Source: Tepidanaerobacter acetatoxydans Re1
GTDB lineage: Bacteria; Bacillota; Thermosediminibacteria; Thermosediminibacterales; Tepidanaerobacteraceae
Reading direction: 5' to 3'
Assembly (NCBI RefSeq): GCF_000328765.2
Contig: NC_019954.2
Location: 748,501-812,500 of the forward strand
Length of the DNA: 64,000 bases
The translations under genes and the position numbers were made by a program. A model generated the notes under the pieces. It saw only the letters and a list, made by a program, of their open reading frames with translations. It did no database searches and was not told the origin of the DNA. Positions 9,027 through 16,417 of the stretch are shown here, piece after piece; the first letter of the stretch is position 1, and each line of letters opens with the position of its first letter.

Positions 9027-10329
9027 GAATCGGTTGGGCGTAGTCTTATTTCCTGCTTTTGATTGGGCAATCAGTCCAACACATCCTGAACGTGAAGAAA
9101 GACTGCTATATACTCAGGATCAGATATTTGAGGAAGGTATAATGGATATAGAAAATATCAAATTCTACAACCCTGAAATAGCAGTAAAGCAAGATATCCA
9201 GAGAGTTCATTTTTGTGTTCCAAATGTAGAGCAAAGAGTTACTAAATCCCATTTAATTTCAGCAGGTGGTGCTATTAAGGCAGCACATGCGGTAATGGAC
9301 AAAGAAACAGATAAGGCATTTGCCCTTGTAAGGCCGCCAGGGCATCATGCTCAGCGTGTCGTATACGGGGATAGAGGTTTTTGTATTATCAATATTGAAG
9401 CAGTGATGCTGGAAAATCTCAGGGCAAAATACGGGCACTGTCGGGCGGCAATAGTTGATACGGACTGCCATCATGGGGATGGAACTCAAGATATATATTG
9501 GAATGACAGAGATACCCTGTTTATTTCTTTTCACCAGGATGGGAGAACACTTTATCCGGGAACAGGCTTTATAGATGAATTTGGCGGCCCTGGAGCCATG
9601 GGCTATAATATAAACATTCCGCTTCCTCCGGGAACCGGCGAGGAAGGATTTTTATATGTGCTCGATAATCTTGTCCTTCCAATATTAAGTGAATACAAAC
9701 CGGACTTAATTATAAATTCGGCAGGGCAGGACAACCATTATACAGATCCGCTTACTAATATGAACTTCACTGCTTGGGGTTATGCCGAATTAAATCATAA
9801 ACTGAACCCTGATATAGCAGTTTTAGAAGGAGGATATTCGATAGAAGGGGCATTGCCCTATGTGAATCTTGGGATAATATTGGCTATGGCAGGCTTAGAC
9901 TATTCCCATGTTAGGGAACCGGATTATGACCCGGTAAAATTAAAACAATCAAAGAAAATTACAGAATATATCAAAGAACTTTGTGAAAATATCTATAACC
10001 GCTGGCGGCAAAAAGATTTAATTGCATATGAGTTTATAAAAGATAAAGACTATATTACAAGACAGCGGCAGATATATTACGATACTGACGGCATACTTGA
10101 AAATCAAACACAAACATTCAAAGTATGCTCTAAGTGTTCGGGCGTAAATATGATTAAGTCTAATAGCGACAGAGGCATGCCCATTTTTGCGGTAACTATA
10201 CCTCGTGATGCATGTTCTTCATGCGTGGACGAAGGCTATAAAATCTATAAAGATGTCGACATGCAAAAATATTTTAAAGCTTACCTACAAGATCGTGTAA
10301 ATGATGCTTACCTTGATAAACAATCTTGA
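9013..10329 (+). CDS. Histone-deacetylase-family amidohydrolase with a C-terminal four-cysteine extension
   Basis: The core (about 1-300) is a zinc-dependent HDAC/AcuC-like amidohydrolase. It has VRPPGHHA, DTDCHHGDGTQDI (paired His, then Asp metal ligand), SAGQDNHY and EGGYSIEG. Bacterial relatives deacetylate small amines or acetylated proteins. Beyond the core is a tail of roughly 100 residues with CSKC and CSSC about 35 residues apart, which could form a zinc ribbon; I do not recognise this as usual for the family. ATG at 9013 has GGGGTGA upstream and overlaps the preceding hydantoinase gene by 14 bases, so the two are co-translated. A terminator follows at 10353. The natural substrate is unknown. 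Confidence 0.82.
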   Translation: MLVAKNRLGVVLFPAFDWAISPTHPEREERLLYTQDQIFEEGIMDIENIKFYNPEIAVKQDIQRVHFCVPNVEQRVTKSHLISAGGAIKAAHAVMDKETDKAFALVRPPGHHAQRVVYGDRGFCIINIEAVMLENLRAKYGHCRAAIVDTDCHHGDGTQDIYWNDRDTLFISFHQDGRTLYPGTGFIDEFGGPGAMGYNINIPLPPGTGEEGFLYVLDNLVLPILSEYKPDLIINSAGQDNHYTDPLTNMNFTAWGYAELNHKLNPDIAVLEGGYSIEGALPYVNLGIILAMAGLDYSHVREPDYDPVKLKQSKKITEYIKELCENIYNRWRQKDLIAYEFIKDKDYITRQRQIYYDTDGILENQTQTFKVCSKCSGVNMIKSNSDRGMPIFAVTIPRDACSSCVDEGYKIYKDVDMQKYFKAYLQDRVNDAYLDKQS

Positions 10330-10352
10330 AATTAAATGTAAGAGATTCTTAA

Positions 10353-10387
10353 AGCTCGAGTATTCAAAAACTCGGGCTATTTTTTTG
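10353..10387 (+). terminator. Intrinsic terminator after the HDAC-like gene
   Basis: AGCTCGAGT (10353-10361) pairs with ACTCGGGCT (10370-10378), including one G-U pair, and is followed by ATTTTTTT. Confidence 0.9.
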
Positions 10388-10459
10388 TATAAAAAACTTT
10401 TTTTAAAAGAAAAATATGGATGTAGAAAAGAATATACAAAAGGACAAAATATCTAAAAG

Positions 10460-10487
10460 GAATTAGCAAAAAAGAATTAGCAAAAAA
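10460..10487 (+). repeat. Exact 14-base tandem repeat ahead of the first Q-rich gene
   Basis: GAATTAGCAAAAAA occurs twice without a gap (10460-10473 and 10474-10487), just before the GGAAGGTG ribosome site of the gene at 10501. It probably arose by slippage and lengthens the A-rich leader. No function is evident. Confidence 0.7.
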
Positions 10488-10500
10488 GGAAGGTGATAAC

Positions 10501-11085
10501 TTGGACGATTTTAAAAATCTTTGCAACAATTTTTCAGACCAAACTCTAAAAATTGAAAACTTCATCGCACAAAATAAAATGAATTTTAGCGATTTGACTA
10601 ATCAATTTAAAAACACTCATCAGGATATATTAAATTTTAAAAACGAGTTAGATACTGCAATTCAACAAATTGAGATAGAAATAGAGCGAAACCAAAATCT
10701 TCTGGCCAAATGGGTATCTGGTGCTAATACTAAACTTTTACAAGAACAAATAGCCCAAAAGCGAATTGCATTGACAAATCAGGCACAGAAAATCAACGAT
10801 AGTTTTGCTAAACTTTCCCAGCAAATAGATCGAATATTAAATGATTTTAATACATCATCCCAACAAATTACCATTGATTTAAAAAACACTGAGAATCAAC
10901 TGCAGACTATATCAAAAGCAAATCAGGCCGGGGAATATATTTTTTCTGCTTCGGATGATACCACATATCATCTTCAACAAAATTTGCAGCAAGTTATAGA
11001 TACTCTCAATTCTGCACAACAAACCATGGAGCAACAAAAGGTATTTAATGAAATAAGTAAATCTATTGATAGTTTACTTCAGTAA
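10501..11085 (+). CDS. Glutamine/asparagine-rich coiled-coil protein of unknown function, paralogue 1
   Basis: This 194-residue protein has no signal peptide or membrane segment. It is rich in Gln, Asn, Ile and Leu in heptad-like spacing ('NELDTAIQQIEIEIERNQN', 'KINDSFAKLSQQIDRILND'), so a long coiled coil is likely. Its last 35 residues (IDTLNSAQQTMEQQKVFNEI...LLQ) match the Q-rich protein encoded next (IDALSQAQQNIQTNQVFYQM...LDQ). The start is TTG at 10501 after GGAAGGTG. I do not recognise a family. A structural, spore-associated or surface role is conceivable in this spore former, but nothing in the sequence proves it. Confidence 0.7.
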   Translation: MDDFKNLCNNFSDQTLKIENFIAQNKMNFSDLTNQFKNTHQDILNFKNELDTAIQQIEIEIERNQNLLAKWVSGANTKLLQEQIAQKRIALTNQAQKINDSFAKLSQQIDRILNDFNTSSQQITIDLKNTENQLQTISKANQAGEYIFSASDDTTYHLQQNLQQVIDTLNSAQQTMEQQKVFNEISKSIDSLLQ

Positions 11086-11166
11086 TGGGGAAAATTTATC
11101 TATTAAAATGCAATGCACAGGGTATGCTAATATGGGAGGTTAAAATTCCTTAAGGGAGGTGTTTGT

Positions 11167-11616
11167 TTGACTGGGAAAAAAGACTTTAAAGATTATTTAT
11201 TGGAAAAGAAAATTGACGCTGAGGTTTCCGAAGAAATAAATAATAAGCTGGAAAATAAAGGCATATATGCTGACCAAACCGGAGTAAATCAACAAGTTCA
11301 AGGGAGTGTAAACAATCAAATGACAAATCAGATACAACCGGATCAATTTAATCAATTACTGAACCAGTTAAAAAATCAAGCACAGACTCAGCAGCAACAG
11401 ACGGATAACCAGATAAATCAAGCAATTCAGCAGGCAATTGATGCTCTTTCACAGGCTCAACAAAACATCCAGACCAATCAAGTATTTTATCAAATGAATC
11501 AATTATTAGATCAGTCGACAAAACAACTCCAACAATTAAATCAACAATCGCAGCAGCAGCAACAGCAGCAACAGCAAAAACAGCAGCAACAGCAGGCCGG
11601 TCAGCAGCTTCAGTAA
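11167..11616 (+). CDS. Glutamine-rich low-complexity protein of unknown function, paralogue 2
   Basis: The 149-residue protein begins with a charged region (MTGKKDFKDYLLEKKIDAEV) and then becomes extremely rich in Gln and Asn. It ends in a nearly pure poly-Gln tail encoded mostly by CAG/CAA repeats (about 11530-11605). The segment IDALSQAQQNIQTNQVFYQM matches the C-terminus of the preceding gene product, so the two arose by duplication. The start is TTG at 11167 after GGGAGGTG (11154-11161). Such tails are self-associating and prone to length change by slippage. No known domain is seen. A terminator follows at 11625. Confidence 0.68.
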   Translation: MTGKKDFKDYLLEKKIDAEVSEEINNKLENKGIYADQTGVNQQVQGSVNNQMTNQIQPDQFNQLLNQLKNQAQTQQQQTDNQINQAIQQAIDALSQAQQNIQTNQVFYQMNQLLDQSTKQLQQLNQQSQQQQQQQQQKQQQQQAGQQLQ

Positions 11617-11624
11617 AATGCATG

Positions 11625-11663
11625 AAGGGGAGGTTAGTAAAGGCAGCCTCCTCTTTATTTTTA
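11625..11663 (+). terminator. Intrinsic terminator after the Q-rich pair
   Basis: AAGGGGAGG (11625-11633) pairs with CCTCCTCTT (11647-11655), including one G-U pair, followed by TATTTTT. Confidence 0.72.
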
Positions 11664-11671
11664 AGTTTTCC

Positions 11672-11701
11672 TTGACATACATTTCAAAAAGAGATTAAAA
11701 T
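11672..11701 (+). promoter_or_regulatory. Probable sigma-A promoter of the M-box/mgtE operon
   Basis: TTGACA (11672-11677) and TAAAAT (11696-11701) are separated by 18 bases and lie about 23 bases before the M-box RNA begins. Confidence 0.6.
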
Positions 11702-11723
11702 AGTATTAAAGCAAAGGTATATC

Positions 11724-11885
11724 GAACTTCCCGTTAGGTGAGGCTCCTGTGCGAATACAAGCCACTGCCCGGAAATGTCGAGAGACACCAATGGGTTAAC
11801 AGGTTTTACCGGATTAAGGTGGAATCTAATGTGGCTGGAATTTAAGTTCCAAAGTCGCTCAGTGCTAAAACCGATGACGAGGGGA
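11724..11885 (+). ncRNA. M-box (ykoK) magnesium riboswitch
   Basis: The stretch carries the well-conserved M-box blocks in order: GTTAGGTGAGGCTCCT, the 'ACTGCCC..AAATGTCGAGAGAC.CCAATGGGT' core, the 'AACAGG....CCGGATTAAGGTGGAATCTAATG' region and the closing 'GTGCTAAAAC..ACGAGG'. This RNA binds several Mg2+ ions and compacts, stopping transcription when Mg2+ is ample. It is followed by an intrinsic terminator at 11901 and then, after another structured stretch, two mgtE magnesium-transporter genes, exactly the expected targets. Confidence 0.95.
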
Positions 11886-11900
11886 AAATATTTTGTCATG

Positions 11901-11923
11901 CCCTTTCATCGGAAAGGGTTTTT
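11901..11923 (+). terminator. Expression-platform terminator of the M-box
   Basis: CCCTTTC (11901-11907) pairs with GAAAGGG (11912-11918) over a four-base loop, followed by TTTTTA. It lies just after the riboswitch, so read-through into mgtE should depend on Mg2+ status. Confidence 0.85.
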
Positions 11924-11946
11924 ATATTGATTTTTATACTTAAAGG

Positions 11947-12060
11947 GGGCGGTAAGGTGGACCCTGGTCCTAGTAGTCGATATTTACTAAATAAAAGAAT
12001 ATTACGAGAGGTTTACCCTACCGCTAATGCAGCGTTCGGGTGATCCTCTTAAAAAGGAGG
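11947..12060 (+). other. Unassigned structured leader between the M-box terminator and mgtE
   Basis: After the M-box terminator there are about 140 bases with no gene. GCGGTAAGGT (11949-11958) pairs with ACCCTACCGC (12015-12024) with one A-C mismatch, closing a domain that holds GGAC/GTCC with a CCTG loop (11959-11970) and TAGTA/TACTA. Downstream, CCTCTT (12045-12050) can pair with the AGGAGG ribosome site of mgtE (12055-12060). This looks like a folded RNA that could control translation. It does not match any riboswitch I know. Confidence 0.5.
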
Positions 12061-12067
12061 TACTGTA

Positions 12068-13465
12068 ATGCTGCCAAAGAAAGACATAATTCTTATAAAG
12101 CATCTTGTACTTAACAAAAGTGACGAAGCACATAAAATACTGGCAAATCTACATCCGGCAGATATTGCCGAAATATTAAATGAAATAAAAAACGGCAATA
12201 AAAAGCTTTTCTTGCATATGATGAGCAGCTCTAAAGCCGCAGAAGTTTTAGAAGAACTTGATCCGGCGGATAGTCTTCAAATACTTGAAGAAATGAGTGA
12301 GGAGGAAACTATAAAAATCCTGGAAAATATGTCTGTAGATGAAATTATAGACCTTATTCAGGAGATGCCTACAGCTCAGGCGGAGCGCCTTCTCATGAAA
12401 CTTCCCCAAGAAGATTACGAGGAACTTAAAGAGCTTCTCAAAATGGCGGAAGATACGGCCGGCGGACTTATGACTACCGACTATGTTTATATTTTTTCTG
12501 ATGAAACTGTGAGTCAAGCCATAGAAGATGTTCGTCAATTTGGCCAAAAAGCCGAAACAATTTATTACCTATACGTAGTTGATAACAAAAAACACTTACA
12601 AGGAGTTCTATCACTTAGAGAACTTATAAGCGCTCCGAGAGATAAAAAAATCCATGAAATAATGCATAAAAAAGTTATCTCGGTAAATGTAGACCAAGAC
12701 CAAGAAGATGTTGCAAAAATCATATCGCGGTATTCACTGCTGGCCGTTCCAGTAGTTGATAATGAAAATCGTTTACTGGGTATTGTTACTGTTGATGATG
12801 CTATGGAAGTTTTGGAAGCGGAGAATACTGAAGATATCCATAAAATGGCCGGTATCACTACGGAAGAAGATGTGATTTTAACAAGTACAATCTGGGGTGC
12901 ATCAAAAAAAAGGATTTTCTGGCTTATTGTCTGCCTTTTCGGGGATATGCTGTCAGGAAAAGTTATTGATGGATTTTCTCATGTGTTAGAGTCTGTTGTA
13001 GCTGTAGCATTTTTTATTCCGGTGCTCATGGCTACCGGAGGTAATATCGGAACTCAGTCCTTAGCATTAGCGGTGCGCGGTATAGCTACCGAAGAACTAA
13101 ACAGAAAAAATATTTTTCAGTTTATTATTGGAGAAACTTTAGCAGGGCTACAATTGGGAATAATATGCGGTGCACTAATTTCAGTTATAAGCTATATATG
13201 GCAAAAAAATGCTCAACTAAGTCTGGCAGTAGGTCTTTCTATGTGCATTTCATTAATGCTTGCAGCACTCATAGGTGTCTTAATACCGCTCATTTTTAAC
13301 ATGTTCAACATCGACCCTGCTGTGGCTTCGGGGCCATTTATAACTACAGTGGTGGATATAACAACACTCATAGTATATTTTACATTTGCCATTTACTTTA
13401 TTGATATAATTTCTCCAAACATGGTCGGCTTTGCAAGGCTTGGATTAGAGGGGGTGCTGGCATGA
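12068..13465 (+). CDS. mgtE: MgtE magnesium transporter, first copy
   Basis: The 465-residue protein has the full MgtE layout: a cytoplasmic N-domain of helical repeats (about 1-125, with LHPADIAEIL and EELDPADSLQILEEM), the TAGGLMT linker motif, paired CBS domains (about 135-255) and a membrane domain (about 285-460) with ATGGNIGTQSLALAVRG and the pore region VASGPFITTVVD. MgtE is a Mg2+-gated Mg2+ channel in the plasma membrane. It lies behind an M-box riboswitch and overlaps the second copy by four bases (ATGA), so both are made together. The ribosome site AAGGAGGT may be masked by the leader structure. Confidence 0.95.
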   Translation: MLPKKDIILIKHLVLNKSDEAHKILANLHPADIAEILNEIKNGNKKLFLHMMSSSKAAEVLEELDPADSLQILEEMSEEETIKILENMSVDEIIDLIQEMPTAQAERLLMKLPQEDYEELKELLKMAEDTAGGLMTTDYVYIFSDETVSQAIEDVRQFGQKAETIYYLYVVDNKKHLQGVLSLRELISAPRDKKIHEIMHKKVISVNVDQDQEDVAKIISRYSLLAVPVVDNENRLLGIVTVDDAMEVLEAENTEDIHKMAGITTEEDVILTSTIWGASKKRIFWLIVCLFGDMLSGKVIDGFSHVLESVVAVAFFIPVLMATGGNIGTQSLALAVRGIATEELNRKNIFQFIIGETLAGLQLGIICGALISVISYIWQKNAQLSLAVGLSMCISLMLAALIGVLIPLIFNMFNIDPAVASGPFITTVVDITTLIVYFTFAIYFIDIISPNMVGFARLGLEGVLA

Positions 13466-14802
13466 ACGGAGTAGAAGAAATCCGAGATATTTTAGGTAAA
13501 GAGGATTATACTAAGTTAAAATCGGTAATTCATAAGTATCATCCTGTAGATATAGCTGAATTTTTCGAGGAGCTTTCACCCAAAGAAAGCCTAAATTTGT
13601 TTAAGATACTAGATTTCGAAGATGCCATACAAGTCCTAGAAGAAGTCGATTCAGATAAAAAGTACTTTATTTTAACAAACATTGAAGCAAATTATGCCTC
13701 TAAATTACTTGCAGAAATGTCATCAGACGATGTGGCAGACTTTTTAGGTGATTTAAAAGAAGAAGAAAAAAAGCAGATACTGTCTTTAATGGAGGAAAGT
13801 GCAAAATTAGATTTAAAAGACCTTCTGGCTTATGATAAAAACACGGCCGGCGGTCGTATGACAACTGAATACATTGCTTTTTCCAAAGATTTAAAAGCAA
13901 AAGATGTGCTCAATAAATTAGCAGAGCTGGCACCCGATGCGGAAACCATATATTATCTTTATGTGGTGGATTCTGAGGGCAGGCTTGCAGGGGTTATTTC
14001 CTTAAGGGATCTGATTTTGGCACCGGAGCAAACCCCAATCGAAGATTTTATGAAGACAGATGTAAAGAAAGTAAATGTGATGTCACACCAAGAAGAGGTA
14101 GCACGACTTATCAAAAAATATGGTCTTTTAGCACTGCCCGTGGTTGATGACAATGATGTTTTGCTCGGTATTGTCACTGTAGATGATGCTATGATGGTGG
14201 TTGAAGAGGAAACTACCGAAGACATATTAAAATTCTCTGGTTCCGATGTCGATGAGAAAATAGATTTAAAACAAATATCCCCTTGGATTCGAGCAAAGCG
14301 AAGACTGCCATGGATTTTGGTAGCCATTATCGGGGAGATTTTTTCCGGAAGAGTAATCAACGGCTTTTCTGCCACTTTACAGACTATAGTTGCCTTATCA
14401 TTTTTTATACCGGTTATCATGGACATGGGTGGAAATGTTGGCACACAATCTGCCGCGATTGTTGTCAGGGGACTTGCAACAGGGGAAATCGACACTGCTT
14501 CTATAATAAAAAACGTTCTTCGGGAGGCTGCGGTCGGGATAATTTTAGGCATAATTAATGGTATATTAGTGACTGCAATAACATATTTTTGGCAGGGAAA
14601 AGTGCTATTGGGTCTTGTAGTAGGAATTGCCATGGCATTTAATCTCACATTAGCCGCCGCATTAGGTACATTTATTCCGCTGTTATGGCATAAGTTCGGA
14701 CATGACCCGGCGGTGGCATCTGGCCCGTTTGTAACCACACTTCTTGATATTATAGGGCTCTTTGTTTATTTTTCCACAGCAACATGGATTTTAAATCTGT
14801 AA
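13462..14802 (+). CDS. mgtE: MgtE magnesium transporter, second copy
   Basis: This 446-residue paralogue has the same order: N-domain (about 1-120), TAGGRMT linker, two CBS domains (about 130-250) and five predicted helices with MGGNVGTQSAAIVVRG and VASGPFVTTLLD. It is clearly diverged from the first copy over its whole length, so the duplication is old. The ATG overlaps the stop of the first gene (ATGA). MgtE works as a dimer; two co-expressed versions could form a heterodimer, but this is inference. Only one riboswitch controls both. Confidence 0.94.
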   Translation: MNGVEEIRDILGKEDYTKLKSVIHKYHPVDIAEFFEELSPKESLNLFKILDFEDAIQVLEEVDSDKKYFILTNIEANYASKLLAEMSSDDVADFLGDLKEEEKKQILSLMEESAKLDLKDLLAYDKNTAGGRMTTEYIAFSKDLKAKDVLNKLAELAPDAETIYYLYVVDSEGRLAGVISLRDLILAPEQTPIEDFMKTDVKKVNVMSHQEEVARLIKKYGLLALPVVDDNDVLLGIVTVDDAMMVVEEETTEDILKFSGSDVDEKIDLKQISPWIRAKRRLPWILVAIIGEIFSGRVINGFSATLQTIVALSFFIPVIMDMGGNVGTQSAAIVVRGLATGEIDTASIIKNVLREAAVGIILGIINGILVTAITYFWQGKVLLGLVVGIAMAFNLTLAAALGTFIPLLWHKFGHDPAVASGPFVTTLLDIIGLFVYFSTATWILNL

Positions 14803-14808
14803 GTATGA

Positions 14809-14867
14809 GAAATCAACCGCCCAGCTACTGATGCGCATTTTATCGGAACAGCATAGCGGTTGATTTC
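14809..14867. repeat. 12-base perfect inverted repeat between convergent genes
   Basis: GAAATCAACCGC (14809-14820) and GCGGTTGATTTC (14856-14867) are perfect complements around a 35-base loop. Neither strand has a T run right after the stem, so it is not a standard terminator, although it lies where mgtE and the minus-strand YlbF-like gene converge. Confidence 0.6.
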
Positions 14868-14876
14868 CTAAAAAAA

Positions 14877-15221
14877 TTATTTATCCTCCGTATCTATATC
14901 AAATTCTATACCTTTTATAATAATATTCTGAATATCGGTAAACAAGACTGCAAATCGTTCTTCCGCTTCTAAATACTGCCTTAGCAGTGAGTTGTTAACT
15001 GCGATATTATAGAGATTTTCAAGGCTTTTTTGAGCTTCGGCGATTGGCTTTCCGGATATACTAAGAGCTTGGACTTCGATTTGTTTAGCTCTCAAATCTT
15101 TAAGCATTTTTTCAACTTGAGGGTCTTGTTTAATAGTTTCCTTAGCCTTTTTGTATTCTAAGTATTCCTGACTCTCATTCAAACTTCGCGCAAGTTGGTG
15201 CGCAAGATCGTATACATTCAT
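14877..15221 (-). CDS. YlbF/YmcA family regulator
   Basis: The 114-residue all-helical protein matches the YlbF/YmcA (Com_YlbF) family in length and pattern: N-terminal 'VYDLAHQLARSLNESQEYLEYKKAKETI', a DPQVEKMLKDLR segment and a helical tail. In B. subtilis, YlbF, YmcA and YaaT form a complex that influences RNase Y cleavage, competence, biofilm and sporulation. Only this member is seen here. AGGAGGTTG precedes the ATG and a clear promoter lies at 15263-15290. Which family member it corresponds to is not settled. Confidence 0.8.
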   Translation of the reverse strand: MNVYDLAHQLARSLNESQEYLEYKKAKETIKQDPQVEKMLKDLRAKQIEVQALSISGKPIAEAQKSLENLYNIAVNNSLLRQYLEAEERFAVLFTDIQNIIIKGIEFDIDTEDK

Positions 15222-15262
15222 CTTATAACAACCTCCTTTTCGTAATTGCTACCTTAAATCTT

Positions 15263-15290
15263 ATTATAGCAAATATTGCAGTTTTTCCAA
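15263..15290 (-). promoter_or_regulatory. Sigma-A promoter of the YlbF-like gene
   Basis: On the minus strand TTGGAA (15285-15290) and TATAAT (15263-15268) are 16 bases apart, about 40 bases before the gene. The rest of the 15222-15532 gap is AT-rich, and I see no gene in it. Confidence 0.7.
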
Positions 15291-15532
15291 ACTCGATTTT
15301 ATGTACATTTGTATGGAATGGATTTTATTAATAATATATATTATACTGTTACTAAGATATTATAAGATATGAAGCTGATAAACGCAGTTAGAACCAGCGG
15401 CAATATAATTAAATAAATATATGGAATTAATGCTGTTTTAATATGTAAATAAAAAACATAATTAAAGCAGGCATTGCCCATAAGGTGTTTAAGTGTTTAG
15501 CTGCCTCAAGAGCAGTAAAGGGGTGAAAATGT

Positions 15533-16411
15533 ATGAATGACATAGAATTTGTAATTATTACCGGGCTTTCAGGAGCTGGGAAAACGTTGGCTATGAGGGT
15601 ATTTGAAGATCATGGATATTTTTGCGTAGACAATCTTCCTCCGGCATTGATTCCTACTTTTATAGAACTTTGCCGACAGAGCATTAAAAAAATAAATAAG
15701 ATAGCCTTAGTAATTGATATACGGGGAGGCGGCTTTTTCGACAAGCTTTTTGAGAGCTTAAACGAACTGAGTAAGGCAGGCCATAACTATGAAATACTTT
15801 TTCTTGAGGCGTCTGACGAGGTGCTCATAAAAAGATATAAGGAAAGCCGCAGACGTCATCCGCTAGCCTTTGAAGGGCGCATAGTTGAAGGCATAAAATC
15901 CGAACGTGAGAAAATGTCCAAACTTCGTGAAGTGGCCGACTATATCATTGACACATCTTTAACAACGCCGGCTGAACTGAAAGAAGAAATAGTAATCAGG
16001 TTTATTGAACAGGAAAAAGAGGATCCTTTTTTAATAAACATAGTATCATTTGGCTTTAAACAGGGAATTCCTTTGGATGCAGATTTGGTTTTTGATGTGA
16101 GATTTCTGCCTAATCCGTATTATATTGATGAACTTAGACCATATACCGGCGAAGATCCGGAAGTTAAAGAATTTGTAATGAAATGGCCGGAAAGCCAACA
16201 GTTTTTGGATAAACTAATTGATATGATTCAGTATTTAATACCATATTATATAAGAGAAGGCAAAACTCAGCTGATAATAGGCATCGGTTGCACCGGCGGC
16301 AGACATAGGTCTGTGGCCTTAGCCGATGAAATAGCCGCAAGGCTTAAGATTGACCGCTGCCGGGTGATCATAGACCATAGAGATATAGACAAAGACATAG
16401 AACGGAGTTGA
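15533..16411 (+). CDS. rapZ: RapZ/YvcJ nucleotide-binding protein
   Basis: The 292-residue protein has an N-terminal P-loop GLSGAGKT (about 11-18), the conserved VDNLPPALIP segment, and the C-terminal GIGCTGGRHRSVALADEIA block that binds RNA in E. coli RapZ. In Firmicutes the protein (YvcJ) hydrolyses nucleotides and is linked to competence. It opens the conserved rapZ-yvcK-whiA-HPr cluster, with six bases to the next gene. ATG at 15533 follows GGGGTGA. Its exact role in this lineage is less clear than in enterobacteria. Confidence 0.93.
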   Translation: MNDIEFVIITGLSGAGKTLAMRVFEDHGYFCVDNLPPALIPTFIELCRQSIKKINKIALVIDIRGGGFFDKLFESLNELSKAGHNYEILFLEASDEVLIKRYKESRRRHPLAFEGRIVEGIKSEREKMSKLREVADYIIDTSLTTPAELKEEIVIRFIEQEKEDPFLINIVSFGFKQGIPLDADLVFDVRFLPNPYYIDELRPYTGEDPEVKEFVMKWPESQQFLDKLIDMIQYLIPYYIREGKTQLIIGIGCTGGRHRSVALADEIAARLKIDRCRVIIDHRDIDKDIERS

Positions 16412-16417
16412 GAAAAC

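Noticed and set aside
11947-12060. T-box or tRNA-like identity for the second mgtE leader
   Set aside because: AGGTGGACC only loosely resembles the T-box core; no specifier loop or T-box terminator arrangement is present, and it cannot fold as a tRNA.
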